Part shown: positions 1 to 8,730 of the stretch, in pieces | Layout: the number at the start of each line of letters is the position of its first letter | How positions within the stretch are numbered: position 1 is the first letter of the stretch | Source of the DNA: Grimontia kaedaensis | GTDB taxonomy: Bacteria; Pseudomonadota; Gammaproteobacteria; Enterobacterales; Vibrionaceae | Direction of reading: 5' to 3' | Assembly: GCF_023746615.1 (NCBI RefSeq) | Contig: NZ_CP082276.1 | Coordinates: forward strand, 806,001 to 870,000 | DNA length: 64,000 nt | Translations under genes and position numbers: made by a program | Notes under the pieces: generated by a model | What the model was told of the DNA's origin: nothing | The model's database searches: none | Seen by the model: only the letters and a program-made list of their open reading frames with translations

Positions 1-31
1 AAGCTGACGCATAATATTGATTTATAGAACG

Positions 32-66
32 AAAAGGGGATGTGACATTGTCACATCCCCTTTTTC
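32..66 (+). terminator. Rho-independent terminator of an upstream plus-strand gene
   Basis: A 15-bp perfect stem (32-46 with 50-64) with a 3-nt loop is followed by a T tract on the plus strand. It probably ends a gene lying before the window and may also serve the convergent LysR gene. The inner part of the stem is also a perfect matS site. Confidence 0.8.
42..54. promoter_or_regulatory. matS site 1 (MatP binding)
   Basis: GTGACATTGTCAC is a perfect match to the matS consensus GTGACRNYGTCAC, which MatP binds in the Ter macrodomain. It is embedded in a terminator stem, which by itself could explain the palindrome, so it counts slightly less than the others. Confidence 0.65.
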
Positions 67-75
67 TTTATCAGC

Positions 76-972
76 TTAAATGACTCGAATATTTTCAGAA
101 AGGAAGTCTACAAAGTGTCTGACCTTCGGTGCTAAATACTCTCTACGAGGGTATACGGCATAAACGGGCAGCTTCAATGTCGGCTTCCAATCCTTCATCA
201 ATATCGTCAATTCGCCATTCTCAATTTCACTATCCAATAGATAAGTAGCGATATAAGCGATGCCTACGCCTGACTTGGTCGCCTCCAAAACTGCCGGGGC
301 ATTGTTAATGCGGTATGAGCCTCTGACAGTCACTGATTGCTCGCTACCATCTCGTTTGAATGGCCATTGATCATAAGTGCGCTGGACACTTTGATAGGTA
401 ATACAATTGTGTTCGCGAAGATCAGAGGGATGCTTTGGTGATCCATGTGCTTCGAGATAAGAGGGAGAGGCAACAAGCTTAAATTGGCAATCACCAAGTT
501 TCCTGGCAACCATGCCTTCCGGCGGTGCTTCATGAATCGCTAACCAACAATCAAATCCATCCTCTACCAAGTTCGGGCGGTGATCGAACAAGTGTATTTC
601 TAATTCGAGCGCTGGGAACTGTGTTTGAAATGCTGAGAGCAATTTTGTGATTTGAGCATTACCAAACGACTGAGCAACACCAACCTTTAATCTTCCGGAA
701 ACCTCATTCCTAAAACCTGCAACCATGGCTTCAGCGTCTTGCATGGTTTCGACAATCTGGCGCCCGAAGGCTGCATATTGTTCGCCGGCTTCGGTTAGGG
801 CAACAGAGCGGGTATTTCGTTGAACCAGTTGAACACCTAATCGTTCTTCGAGATAGCGAATTTGCTTACTGACTTGAGACTTTGAAATCCCAAGGTACTC
901 GGCCGCGCGGGTGAAGTGTTGTTCATGCGCCACAGTCGCCAGGACTACCATTTGCTGAAGGTTATCTAACAT
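76..972 (-). CDS. LysR-family transcriptional regulator
   Basis: This 298-residue protein has the standard LysR length. The N-terminal winged helix-turn-helix is at residues ~5-62, with the recognition segment around residues 18-40 (AAEYLGISKSQVSKQIRYLE). The C-terminal periplasmic-binding-like effector domain spans ~90-295. It resembles the large LTTR subgroup with a short tail after the effector domain. Its target is not evident: the nearest plus-strand gene, chrA, starts 630 bp away across a gene-free region. The ATG start at 970-972 leads directly into the HTH. The effector is unknown. Confidence 0.9.
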   Translation of the reverse strand: MLDNLQQMVVLATVAHEQHFTRAAEYLGISKSQVSKQIRYLEERLGVQLVQRNTRSVALTEAGEQYAAFGRQIVETMQDAEAMVAGFRNEVSGRLKVGVAQSFGNAQITKLLSAFQTQFPALELEIHLFDHRPNLVEDGFDCWLAIHEAPPEGMVARKLGDCQFKLVASPSYLEAHGSPKHPSDLREHNCITYQSVQRTYDQWPFKRDGSEQSVTVRGSYRINNAPAVLEATKSGVGIAYIATYLLDSEIENGELTILMKDWKPTLKLPVYAVYPRREYLAPKVRHFVDFLSENIRVI

Positions 973-1601
973 ATGGAATTTTCGTTAGTTATCGAGAGGA
1001 GGATAGCGTATCACATCTCTTCCCAATTCACTGAGTGACGTTGTCACAAAGAAGTGAAACTCATTTATTTAAATTTGATACTGCCAACATTCCTTCAATG
1101 AGGAGAGAGCAGGAGCTTGAAAAACATTTTCTCTGCGCATTTGTCATCAAAAATTCATTCAAGCAAAAGGCTAGAAGTAGCTGCGTAAGGATTGTGTTCA
1201 ATGATCCGCACTCTAGTTCTGAATCTGCACAAATCAGGTTCCAGATCGTTTTATGAAAGGGAATTACGAAAAGCGTTAAACGCTATAGCATTGATAAAAA
1301 CCTCAATAAATCCTTTTATAACAATATTTTATATGATTTGTTTTCAAGTGGAAACAATATGAATAAGTGTAAGTAAGCACTAACATACATTTGTTGTAAA
1401 CCTACAGATCTAGAGGATCTTTTGTCGTTACTTTGAATAGATCGTGAACATGACTAAATGGAGAATGAATCAAATCGATTTGAAGGATTGATAAGAATTG
1501 TTTCTATTGATGGGGAATGAGATTTAAAATTGCGGCAGAAATTCAGGTATTTGATGTGAAACTCATCAATGGCCTGGTTCATTAAGGAGGTTTGTTTTCG
1601 G
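973..1601. other. Gene-poor intergenic region with a matS site
   Basis: There are 629 bases between the LysR gene and chrA. I find no convincing gene: a 73-codon frame at 1035-1256 has no plausible ribosome site and no recognisable composition. The region is A/T-rich towards 1280-1560 and presumably carries both promoters. One matS site lies at 1035-1047. Confidence 0.6.
1035..1047. promoter_or_regulatory. matS site 2 (MatP binding)
   Basis: GTGACGTTGTCAC is a perfect match to GTGACRNYGTCAC and lies in non-coding DNA, so its palindrome is not explained by coding or by a terminator. Confidence 0.75.
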
Positions 1602-2750
1602 ATGTTAGAAGTACTGTTTCGTTTCTTTGTGCTGGGATGCATGAGCTTTGGTGGTCCTGTCGCTCATATTGGCTATTTTCAAAGAGAGTTTGTTGAAAAA
1701 CGTAAGTGGATTGAAGAAGAAAAGTTTTCGATGGCGTTAAGCCTATGTCAGTTCTTACCTGGGCCTGCAAGCAGTCAGTTGGGGATGTTTATTGGTTACC
1801 ATCGCGCGGGCTACATTGGTGCAATGGCCGCTTTTATTGGCTTTACCTTCCCATCTTTTGCCTTATTGACGGCAGCGGCCATGTACAGCGCCAGTCTAGG
1901 CGAATCTTCGGCGCTCACTTTGCTTATCTCTGCTGCAAAGCTGCTTGCAGTGATTGTCGTGGCTGATGCTATCTGGACGATGGCCCGCAAGTTCATCAGT
2001 GACGCTGTCACATTTGTTGTTTGTATAGCTTCTGCTGCTTGGATCCTTTGGCAGACTGGCCTCGTGGCTCAACTGATGCCAATACTTGCCGCTGGTATTC
2101 TTGGTTGGTTGTTTATTCGTAAGCCAGAAGTAGCGACTGAAGCCAAAGAGCCAACAGGTATTAAGCAAACAGCCATTCTTTTCGGCGTGTTTGCTGCGCT
2201 ATTAATACTTCCTGCTCTCAGCAGTGAACCGGTTATCAGCTTGTTTAACCACTTTTATCAAGCAGGAAGCTTTGTATTTGGTGGTGGCCACGTTGTGCTT
2301 CCACTTTTGCAACCTTTGATTGGTGACTCGGTTTCTGGTGATGCTTTGGTTGAAGGTTACGCAGCAGCACAGTTGGTTCCGGGGCCGATGTTTACTATTG
2401 CGAGCTACATTGGTGCTTCAATGGAAGGGATCAATCCAATCCTCGGTAGTGCAGTAGCAACCATTGCAATATTCCTTCCTGGGGCATTGCTATTGTTTGC
2501 TGCCATTCCCGTTTGGCAGGCTGTAATGAACCATCATAAGTTTGCAGGTTCTGTAGTACTGATTAATGCGGCAGTGGTTGGTCTTCTGGTTGCAGCATTC
2601 TATCAACCAGTTTGGATGTCAGCCGTTCATGGTGTTTCTGATGTCGTGGCAGTCATTGTTGGCTTTGCGGTTCTGCGTAAGTTTAATTTGTCAGTATTCT
2701 GGCTGCTTGCAGGTATGCTGGTTTACGCCATTGCTAAGAGCATGATGTAA
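1602..2750 (+). CDS. chrA: Chromate transporter, ChrA/CHR family
   Basis: This 382-residue polytopic inner-membrane protein is of the CHR family, which exports chromate (in some members probably sulfate-related anions). It has the two-repeat architecture of long-chain ChrA. The first repeat begins at residue ~8 (FFVLGCMSFGGPVAHIGYF) and the second at ~220 (GSFVFGGGHVVLPLL), each followed by a Q-x-x-PGP motif (QFLPGPASS and QLVPGPMF). I chose the ATG at 1602 because AAGGAGG stands at 1584-1590 and the family N-terminus begins here; an in-frame ATG at 1569 lies upstream of that ribosome site. A strong terminator follows. A matS site lies inside the coding region (1999-2011). Confidence 0.9.
   Translation: MLEVLFRFFVLGCMSFGGPVAHIGYFQREFVEKRKWIEEEKFSMALSLCQFLPGPASSQLGMFIGYHRAGYIGAMAAFIGFTFPSFALLTAAAMYSASLGESSALTLLISAAKLLAVIVVADAIWTMARKFISDAVTFVVCIASAAWILWQTGLVAQLMPILAAGILGWLFIRKPEVATEAKEPTGIKQTAILFGVFAALLILPALSSEPVISLFNHFYQAGSFVFGGGHVVLPLLQPLIGDSVSGDALVEGYAAAQLVPGPMFTIASYIGASMEGINPILGSAVATIAIFLPGALLLFAAIPVWQAVMNHHKFAGSVVLINAAVVGLLVAAFYQPVWMSAVHGVSDVVAVIVGFAVLRKFNLSVFWLLAGMLVYAIAKSMM
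1999..2011. promoter_or_regulatory. matS site 3 (MatP binding), inside chrA
   Basis: GTGACGCTGTCAC is a perfect match to GTGACRNYGTCAC. Confidence 0.75.
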
Positions 2751-2774
2751 CACTAAATTGGTCACTCATTATTG

Positions 2775-2798
2775 AGCCCGCAAATGCGGGCTTTTTTG
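2775..2798 (+). terminator. Rho-independent terminator of chrA
   Basis: The stem AGCCCGCA/TGCGGGCT has a 2-nt A loop and is followed by TTTTT, 24 bp after the chrA stop codon. Confidence 0.9.
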
Positions 2799-2907
2799 CT
2801 TTTACGGGAAACATCCATCCATCATAACGCACTATAACTATTTGTCTTTGCGTATTAATTGACAGTTCGGCAATGGTGCTACTTTATGAATTTGAGTGGG
2901 CTTTCTT

Positions 2908-2915
2908 GGGCAGGG
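2908..2915 (+). promoter_or_regulatory. KOPS-like octamer pointing toward dif
   Basis: GGGCAGGG on the plus strand matches the FtsK-orienting consensus GGGNAGGG and points toward dif at 35144. Confidence 0.55.
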
Positions 2916-2943
2916 ACAAAGACAAAACGACTCTCGAGAAGTA

Positions 2944-2971
2944 TAAAAGCGCCGAAGCTTCTCGGCGCTTT
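2944..2971 (-). terminator. Terminator of the Gfo/Idh/MocA gene
   Basis: A 10-bp stem (2946-2955 with 2962-2971) is read on the minus strand, followed there by TTTT. It lies just after the stop codon of the oxidoreductase. Confidence 0.8.
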
Positions 2972-2986
2972 GGCTCTGGTAAAAGC

Positions 2987-4015
2987 CTAAAACTCCCATC
3001 GCTCAGTCTTACCTGCCTCTGAAGCGTGTTGAGCAAGTTCTAAGGTGTAAATACCTTTTACTGCGTCATAGGGGTCGATTGGCGGTGTGGTGCCATTCAA
3101 AATAGCTGATGCCAGGCTGGCAAAGAGCTCAGAGTAGCAGCCATGTTCCAATTCGATATCTTTTTCAGTGACGTTGTCACCGATTTCGAGCTTGCCAATA
3201 TGTTGCTGGCGGCCAAATTCTGAATTTGTCACCGTGACGCCGTCACGTAGTTGTTGTTCCTGAATATCCAAACCGGCGCATGAGAAAGTGGCTTTGTCTC
3301 CTTGTACGACAAAGCGAGATCCTTTGCCTGAACGGTATGGACTGGAATTCAACACCACTTCTTTGTCAGCGTAATGCAGCGTCATCTTGAAGTAGTCGGT
3401 AGCTTGAGATTGTGGACGCATAGCTTTGCAATGAGCGGTGACAGCTAAGGGAGAGCCGAACAAGTGAAGCGCTTGGTCGACTAGATGTGAACCCAAGTCA
3501 TAAAGAATGCCCGATCCTTCGCCAGCCTGTTCACGCCAGCGCTGGCGAACCTCAGGACGAAAACGGTCGAAGTTCGACTCGAAAACACGAACTTGTCCTA
3601 GTTCGTCAGATTCAATCAACGCTTTTACTGTAAGGAAGTCACCATCCCAGCGTCGATTCTGGTAAGGACAAAGAATTTTACCGCGAGCATTGGCGATTTT
3701 GATCAGCTCTAAACCTTGTCCGCTGTTTACCACGAAAGGTTTTTCGAGCAACACGTGGCAATCTGCTTCCAGCGATTGTTTGGCAAGGTCGAAGTGCGTG
3801 TGATTTGGCGTGGTGATAATGACCAAATCCAATTCCGCATCTCGAAGCATTTCTTCTATGTTTGAGTAGTACGCCGCGGAGGGGAGTTTCTCTGCCACTA
3901 AATCATGATTTGAAGAAACAACCGCGACAGGCTCGAAATCCGGATGAATAGAGAGAAAAGGAAGGTGGAAAGTCTGGGCAGCAAAGCCAAATCCTACGAT
4001 GCCAGTACGAATCAT
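2987..4015 (-). CDS. Gfo/Idh/MocA-family NAD(P)-dependent oxidoreductase
   Basis: This 342-residue cytoplasmic dehydrogenase is of the sugar/inositol oxidoreductase family. The N-terminal Rossmann fold shows GIVGFGFAAQTFHL at residues ~4-17, the family motif EKPF (LLEKPFV) at ~94-100, and the C-terminal substrate domain follows. It resembles the E. coli YdgJ/YhhX group, whose natural substrates are uncertain. The ATG at 4013-4015 is chosen because AAGGA precedes it and the Rossmann strand starts at once; a longer frame to 4114 would run through the hutD terminator. It stands alone between two terminators, so it is probably monocistronic and unrelated to haem uptake. Two matS sites 66 bp apart lie in its coding region. 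Confidence 0.88.
   Translation of the reverse strand: MIRTGIVGFGFAAQTFHLPFLSIHPDFEPVAVVSSNHDLVAEKLPSAAYYSNIEEMLRDAELDLVIITTPNHTHFDLAKQSLEADCHVLLEKPFVVNSGQGLELIKIANARGKILCPYQNRRWDGDFLTVKALIESDELGQVRVFESNFDRFRPEVRQRWREQAGEGSGILYDLGSHLVDQALHLFGSPLAVTAHCKAMRPQSQATDYFKMTLHYADKEVVLNSSPYRSGKGSRFVVQGDKATFSCAGLDIQEQQLRDGVTVTNSEFGRQQHIGKLEIGDNVTEKDIELEHGCYSELFASLASAILNGTTPPIDPYDAVKGIYTLELAQHASEAGKTERWEF
3168..3180. promoter_or_regulatory. matS site 4 (MatP binding)
   Basis: GTGACGTTGTCAC is a perfect match to GTGACRNYGTCAC, inside the oxidoreductase gene. Confidence 0.75.
3234..3246. promoter_or_regulatory. matS site 5 (MatP binding)
   Basis: GTGACGCCGTCAC is a perfect match to GTGACRNYGTCAC, 66 bp from site 4. 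Confidence 0.75.
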
Positions 4016-4067
4016 TTGTCGTTCCTTGTTTTGTGTTCGTTTAGCGCTAGTATACGTGAGCAGATAT

Positions 4068-4090
4068 AAAAAAGCCCTCATCAGAGGGCC
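4068..4090 (-). terminator. Terminator of the tonB-exbBD-hutBCD operon
   Basis: The stem GCCCTC/GAGGGC (4074-4089) is followed by TTTTTT when read on the minus strand, just downstream of the hutD stop codon. Confidence 0.85.
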
Positions 4091-4110
4091 GCTTACAGAG
4101 TTTGCTAACG

Positions 4111-4875
4111 TCAAGCCAGTACAACAGGATAATCACCCGTTGGATGAGGCATAACAGACACGGGCCAGCCGTAGACTTCCTCGATTATTTCAGGCGTCAG
4201 CACATCTGTTGGGATGCCATTTGCCGCTATTTTTCCTTTATTTAATATTAAGATACGGTCTGCATACTGTGCAGCAAGGTTGAGATCATGGATCACGGCG
4301 ATCACCGCCGATCCGGCTTGTGCCATCTCTTTCGCCAAGCTTAATGTCTTGTGTTGGTGGCCAATATCCAGCGCACTCGTTGGTTCATCCAGCATCAATA
4401 TGGTGTCTCTTGGAGATTTTGCTATTTGAGTTAGCACGCGGGCAAGGTGTACGCGCTGTTTCTCGCCCCCGGAAAGACTCGGGTAAAGCCTGTCAGCAAG
4501 ATGGAGTACATCGGTCTTTGCCATGTTGTCAGATGCGATCTCAGCGAGTTCAGCTTGGGATGCACTCAACGCCAGCCCACCAAGTTCAACCACTTCTCGA
4601 GCGGTGAAGGCAAATGTCAGGCTACTGGACTGCGGGAGTATCCCCATTGATGCGGCGAGGTGTTCAGGTTTCCAATCTTTTGCGGATTTTCCATAGAAGC
4701 GAAGTTCGCCATTACATGGCCATTCGCGGCTAATCAATTTAAGCAGGCTACTTTTACCGGTTCCGTTTGGCCCAAGAATAATAGTTAGCTCACCCATTTT
4801 GAAAGACGTGCTGAAGTTATCCAGTAGAACCTTGTTACCCAGCGTTAGCGACGCATGTCGAATATCAATACCCAT
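4111..4875 (-). CDS. hutD: Haem ABC importer ATPase HutD (HmuV-like)
   Basis: This 254-residue ABC ATPase powers uptake of haem from periplasm to cytoplasm with HutB and HutC. Walker A is GPNGTGKSS at residues 35-43, the Q-loop is near 82, the signature LSGGEKQR is at ~134-141, and Walker B ILMLDEP is at ~159-165. The length matches HmuV/BtuD-type subunits. Its start codon overlaps the hutC stop as TAATG, implying translational coupling. It is the last gene of the six-gene operon and is followed by a terminator. Confidence 0.93.
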   Translation of the reverse strand: MGIDIRHASLTLGNKVLLDNFSTSFKMGELTIILGPNGTGKSSLLKLISREWPCNGELRFYGKSAKDWKPEHLAASMGILPQSSSLTFAFTAREVVELGGLALSASQAELAEIASDNMAKTDVLHLADRLYPSLSGGEKQRVHLARVLTQIAKSPRDTILMLDEPTSALDIGHQHKTLSLAKEMAQAGSAVIAVIHDLNLAAQYADRILILNKGKIAANGIPTDVLTPEIIEEVYGWPVSVMPHPTGDYPVVLA

Positions 4876-5918
4876 TATGCCAAACGACCTTTTTGTTTAA
4901 GCAGCAACGCCAGGAAGAAAGGCGCCCCTAGAGCCGCTGTGATAATGCCTACCGGGATTTCAAGTGGTGCAACAATGGTGCGAGCAATCATGTCGGATGC
5001 TAGCAGTACCAAACCACCTAAAATCGCTGAAACCGGAATGAGGGTACGATGATCTGGGCCAGTCAGCATGCGTCCGATATGGGGAACAACAAGGCCAATA
5101 AAACCAATCATGCCGGAAAGGGCAACTGTCACGCCGACGCCTGCAGCAGTGAGAAGGATGAGATTGCGCTTGAGCGATTGTACGTTAATGCCGAGATGAC
5201 GGGCTTCAGCTTCACCCAGCAGCAAAGCATTTAGAGGTTTTGCATAGCGTTGGAACAGGAAGCCCAATACGGTTAATGAAACAAAAGCCAACCCAATCGC
5301 ATCCCATGAAGCGCCGGCTAAAGAGCCCATCGTCCAAAGAGAAAGGTCGCGAAGCTCCTGATCGTCAGCAAAATAGTTTAGAAGCCCCATGCCAGCGCCA
5401 GCAATCGCGCCAAGCGCAACGCCTGCGAGTAACATGATCGTGACTGAAGTGCCATTACTACTGGTGCCCATGTAATAGATGGCAAAGGTCGTTAGCGCAC
5501 CGCCCAGAAAAGCAAATACCGGTACCGTGCCCAGCACCAGAAATGCCGTATGGGTAATCACGCCACCAAATAGAACAATCGCAATGGCTGCTCCAAGGGA
5601 AGCACCGGCAGACACCCCGATAATACCGGGATCTGCCAATGGGTTTCTGAAAAGCCCCTGCATGACGGTCCCGCACATCGCAAGAATACCGCCTACAGCG
5701 ATAGCCAGAAGTGTGCGTGGTAAACGGACTTCCTGAATGATCACAGAAACATAGTCAGGAAGGTCCGATTGAACGGGAAGTAATGCTTTCAAACTGTCGA
5801 AGAAGCCGATATTCATCGGCCCCAAAGTAATTGAGCTCACGACAGTGATGTACAACAAGATCGAAGATACGATCATCATCCACCGCGCTGAGACGCGGCG
5901 AGTCAGCAAATCATTCAT
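4875..5918 (-). CDS. hutC: Haem ABC importer permease HutC (FecCD family)
   Basis: This 347-residue inner-membrane permease is of the FecCD/BtuC family, usually about ten helices, and forms the translocation channel for haem. A hydrophobic helix at residues ~15-35 is followed by VRLPRTLLAIAVGG and then by the family hallmark GTVMQGLFRNPLADPGIIG (~82-100). A second conserved block, SGMIGFIGLVVPHIGR, is at ~265-280, where the cytoplasmic coupling helix contacts HutD. It lies 9 bp downstream of hutB. Confidence 0.93.
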   Translation of the reverse strand: MNDLLTRRVSARWMMIVSSILLYITVVSSITLGPMNIGFFDSLKALLPVQSDLPDYVSVIIQEVRLPRTLLAIAVGGILAMCGTVMQGLFRNPLADPGIIGVSAGASLGAAIAIVLFGGVITHTAFLVLGTVPVFAFLGGALTTFAIYYMGTSSNGTSVTIMLLAGVALGAIAGAGMGLLNYFADDQELRDLSLWTMGSLAGASWDAIGLAFVSLTVLGFLFQRYAKPLNALLLGEAEARHLGINVQSLKRNLILLTAAGVGVTVALSGMIGFIGLVVPHIGRMLTGPDHRTLIPVSAILGGLVLLASDMIARTIVAPLEIPVGIITAALGAPFFLALLLKQKGRLA

Positions 5919-5927
5919 GGAAATGTA

Positions 5928-6782
5928 CTACTCACCAGCCACAATGCGTTTGTTAAGGTCGTTAGCGAGATTTAGGCTCGCCAAACCAAAGCCACCCAGA
6001 ATTGCGTAGCCAGAAATAGGGATTATGTTGTCGTTCTTGAATGCAGGTGTTGCCCTCAATAAAGGCTGTTGCTTCACCATACCTTCAATACCGCCAACCT
6101 GCGAAAGGGTGCGTTCGGATACCAGAATGTATTCAGGCTGCATTTCTACGATAGACTCGGTAGACAGCGGCTTGTAGCTGGTGGTTTCTTTTGCCGCAGG
6201 GTTAACTCCGCCAGCCAACTCGATCACTGTGTTCACTGTGGTTTCATCACCCGCGACGGTCAGTGGGCGGCCATCAGACATCATCATGAACATCACTGAA
6301 GGGCGTTTTTCAGGTGCTGAGGCGTTCAACTTTCCTATTTTCTCAGCAACATCCGCTTTAATTTCAGCACCTTTGTCTTCAGTACCAGTAATCGACGCGA
6401 CTGAATCCACGCGCTGATTAAAGTCTTCAATGGAAGTGCCTGTTGGCAGTTTTTGAACATCGACTTTTGCCGATTTCAATAGGTTCAACGTGCTTTCCGG
6501 ACCCATCTCTGGCGAGCCCACGAGATGGGTAGGGCTTAGCGCCAATAGGCCTTCCGCTGACAACTGGCGATGATAGCCCAGTACGGGAATTTCTCTGCCA
6601 TCAAGGTAATGGCGGCTGGTTAAATCTACTGCAACCACTTCTTTTTCTGCGCCTAGTGCAAACAAAAGTTCAGTGACGGTTGAGCCAGCGCTGATGATTC
6701 TTGCATCCTGGGCGAACGCCGATGAAGTAAATAAGCCAGTAAAAAGCAGCGCAGCAGCGCCAAGTTTGAAATTCTTTTTCAT
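5928..6782 (-). CDS. hutB: Periplasmic haem-binding protein HutB
   Basis: This 284-residue class III (BtuF/HmuT-like) substrate-binding protein receives haem from the outer-membrane receptor and delivers it to HutCD. A Sec signal peptide covers residues ~1-24 with cleavage after AFA (TSSAFAQDA). The mature part begins with RIISAGSTVTELLFALGA, typical of the TroA/BtuF fold. GYHRQLSAEGLLAL is near residue 69, where a haem-ligating Tyr or His is often found. Its start overlaps the exbD stop by 4 bp (ATGA). Confidence 0.93.
   Translation of the reverse strand: MKKNFKLGAAALLFTGLFTSSAFAQDARIISAGSTVTELLFALGAEKEVVAVDLTSRHYLDGREIPVLGYHRQLSAEGLLALSPTHLVGSPEMGPESTLNLLKSAKVDVQKLPTGTSIEDFNQRVDSVASITGTEDKGAEIKADVAEKIGKLNASAPEKRPSVMFMMMSDGRPLTVAGDETTVNTVIELAGGVNPAAKETTSYKPLSTESIVEMQPEYILVSERTLSQVGGIEGMVKQQPLLRATPAFKNDNIIPISGYAILGGFGLASLNLANDLNKRIVAGE
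6527..6534 (+). promoter_or_regulatory. KOPS-like octamer pointing toward dif
   Basis: GGGTAGGG on the plus strand matches GGGNAGGG and points toward dif. Confidence 0.55.
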
Positions 6783-7195
6783 TGTTCTTCCATCACAATA
6801 TTGGTGGCGTTGATATTGTTGTTTTGCATGAAGGCGAGGACTTTAAGCATGCTTTCCACATTGGCTTGTTTGTCCGCAGCGATCACCACCGGTTTATCAG
6901 GGGCTTGGTGAATAGCTTCCAGAAGCTGTGCCGTAAAGGATTCCCAGTCGTGAAGAGGTTCACCTTGAAGTGCCCACGAAGGTGAACCGCTCAACACGTT
7001 GATGGCGATAACTTCACGGTTTGGAGATTCCAGAACTTCTGAATCATTGGTTTGGGGAATCGCGATATCCATGGTTTTAATTTGGATGTTTGCCGTAAGC
7101 AGCAAAAACACCATCACGATAAAAATAATGTCCAGCAACGGCGTGAGATCCGGAGTGAATGATGTTGATTCACTTTCTGGTTGAGAGCGGATCAT
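6779..7195 (-). CDS. exbD: Biopolymer transport protein ExbD
   Basis: This 138-residue protein has a single TM helix at ~22-42 preceded by FTPDLTPLLDIIFIVMVFLL. The conserved Asp in TPLLD is the proton-path residue of ExbD/TolR. The periplasmic domain follows. With ExbB it transduces the proton gradient to TonB. It overlaps exbB and hutB by 4 bp on each side, so the genes are tightly coupled. Confidence 0.93.
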   Translation of the reverse strand: MIRSQPESESTSFTPDLTPLLDIIFIVMVFLLLTANIQIKTMDIAIPQTNDSEVLESPNREVIAINVLSGSPSWALQGEPLHDWESFTAQLLEAIHQAPDKPVVIAADKQANVESMLKVLAFMQNNNINATNIVMEEQ

Positions 7196-7908
7196 GCGGC
7201 GCTTTCCCTCGGTGACTCTGAGCTAGAACCAGCGCAAGGTTTGCAATGCTTCGGACAGTCCGCGCTTTCATCGAATGACACACCGGCGAGATGCAGGTTG
7301 AAGTGGTTCAGCACGTATTCAATTTTTGCTAGTGTGCGATCTGCCCACAGCGCAAAAACTTGTGATGAAGCAATAGCTGGCAGGGCAATCAGCAACCCCG
7401 CGGCTGTTGTAGACATCGCCAATCCCAAGCCATCGGCCAATTCTGCAGGTGAAATACCACCTTGTGTGGCTGAAAGTCCTTTAAACATTTCTATCAGGCC
7501 GACAACGGTTCCCAGCAGACCAATCAAAGGACTCAGCACGCCAATAATGTTCAGCAATTTGAGACCTGCAGTGAATTGACGGCGTTTCTTTTGCAGCCAG
7601 ATAGAAACAGCTTCTTCACGCAAAGATTTAGTGAAATGACGATGATTGATCAGCATGCAGATCCCTTGGGATAGGGTGCTTTTGTCCTGCTGATGACGCT
7701 CTACATACGTTTCTAGCTGTTTATCATTGGTCAGCGAAAGTGAGTAGATCTCTTTTTGCAAAGGTTTGCTGCCCGTTTTGGTATTCATAACAACGAAAAC
7801 GATGCGCTCAAAGATGAGCATCAACATGAGTGCGGAAAGCAGTGTCAAAGGCCAGGTCATGATGCCCAGCTGAGCGTGGATTGACGTGAAAAATTGTAAG
7901 TCGAACAT
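7192..7908 (-). CDS. exbB: Biopolymer transport protein ExbB
   Basis: This 238-residue MotA/TolQ/ExbB-family proton channel subunit has TM1 at ~16-36 and TM2/TM3 in the conserved block from ~120 to ~185 (GVLSPLIGLLGTVVGLIEMF, then GLGLAMSTTAAGLLIALPA). The C-terminal tail contains two Cys-rich turns (CPKHCKPC), an unusual ending that could bind a metal. It sits between tonB and exbD, as in the V. cholerae TonB1 system. Confidence 0.92.
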   Translation of the reverse strand: MFDLQFFTSIHAQLGIMTWPLTLLSALMLMLIFERIVFVVMNTKTGSKPLQKEIYSLSLTNDKQLETYVERHQQDKSTLSQGICMLINHRHFTKSLREEAVSIWLQKKRRQFTAGLKLLNIIGVLSPLIGLLGTVVGLIEMFKGLSATQGGISPAELADGLGLAMSTTAAGLLIALPAIASSQVFALWADRTLAKIEYVLNHFNLHLAGVSFDESADCPKHCKPCAGSSSESPRESAA

Positions 7909-7910
7909 GA

Positions 7911-8678
7911 TTAATCCAAATTAAAACGAACAGGAATTCTTACTCTGTGCGCCAGGGCGACACCGTTTTCTTCGTGGCCGTTGAAGCGCCACTTTTTCAC
8001 CGCATCCATTGCAGCGCCATCAAGCAATTCAAACCCTGAACTCTTCAGTAAGGAGCGATTGGTTTGATTGCCTTCTTCGTCCAGCCAGACTTCTATAAGC
8101 ACTGTGCCTTCCATCCCTTTACGTTTTGCCATTCTCGGGTATTTAGGTTGGGAAGGGCGGACTTTAAATGTGGGCCTTTCGACCAACATGGGAGAAGATG
8201 ATTTCGCTTGAGTCATTTGACTTTCTTCACTCATCTTTTCAGCAATTTCTTTCGGTTTTTCCTCAGGTTTTTCTATTGTTTTTTTCGGTGGAAGAGGCTT
8301 TGTTTTCTCTTCTTTGCTTTCCTTCTTCGTCACCTTCTCAAGTGGCTTTTTCCTGGTTTCTTTTGGCGGGTTGACCTCAGGCTTCACCTTTTTCTGAGTT
8401 TCGACTTCTGCCTTCTTAGGTGGCTCCTTTTTTACTGAAGGAGATTTAACCGGTTTAGGTTCTGGCTGTGGCGTTTCTTGCTGTGGAGGATCTTCGACAG
8501 GAGCGGGTTCTGGCTCTTTTGGTACCTGTTTCGTCGACGCAATGAGCTGGATAGCCACACGATTTCCCGCATTGGCATCGTTAATTGTGAATTGAGGCGA
8601 GGGCGGTTGAGCCCAAATCGCCAAACTATGCAGTGCAACTGAAACGACACCACAAACTACGTACCGTCGAGTGTTCAC
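7911..8678 (-). CDS. tonB: Energy transducer TonB
   Basis: This 255-residue protein has an N-terminal membrane anchor at ~7-24 (VVCGVVSVALHSLAIWAQ) containing the conserved Ser-His pair. A long Pro/Lys/Glu-rich spacer at ~55-160 crosses the periplasm. The C-terminal TonB domain at ~170-255 contains YPRMAKRKGMEGTV and AAMDAVKKWRF. The start is GTG at 8676-8678, with AGGAG five bases upstream. It is the first gene of tonB-exbB-exbD-hutBCD and divergent from hutW. A Fur-like A/T-rich operator lies in the shared promoter region. Confidence 0.93.
   Translation of the reverse strand: MNTRRYVVCGVVSVALHSLAIWAQPPSPQFTINDANAGNRVAIQLIASTKQVPKEPEPAPVEDPPQQETPQPEPKPVKSPSVKKEPPKKAEVETQKKVKPEVNPPKETRKKPLEKVTKKESKEEKTKPLPPKKTIEKPEEKPKEIAEKMSEESQMTQAKSSSPMLVERPTFKVRPSQPKYPRMAKRKGMEGTVLIEVWLDEEGNQTNRSLLKSSGFELLDGAAMDAVKKWRFNGHEENGVALAHRVRIPVRFNLD
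8150..8157 (+). promoter_or_regulatory. KOPS-like octamer pointing toward dif
   Basis: GGGAAGGG on the plus strand matches GGGNAGGG and points toward dif. Confidence 0.55.
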
Positions 8679-8730
8679 ACGTACTCCTGAAGAACTGATT
8701 TTAATAAGTGATTAGGTGCATTATGCATGA

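Noticed and set aside
1035..1256. 73-codon plus-strand frame between the LysR gene and chrA
   Set aside because: No ribosome site, no recognisable sequence features, and it begins inside a matS site.
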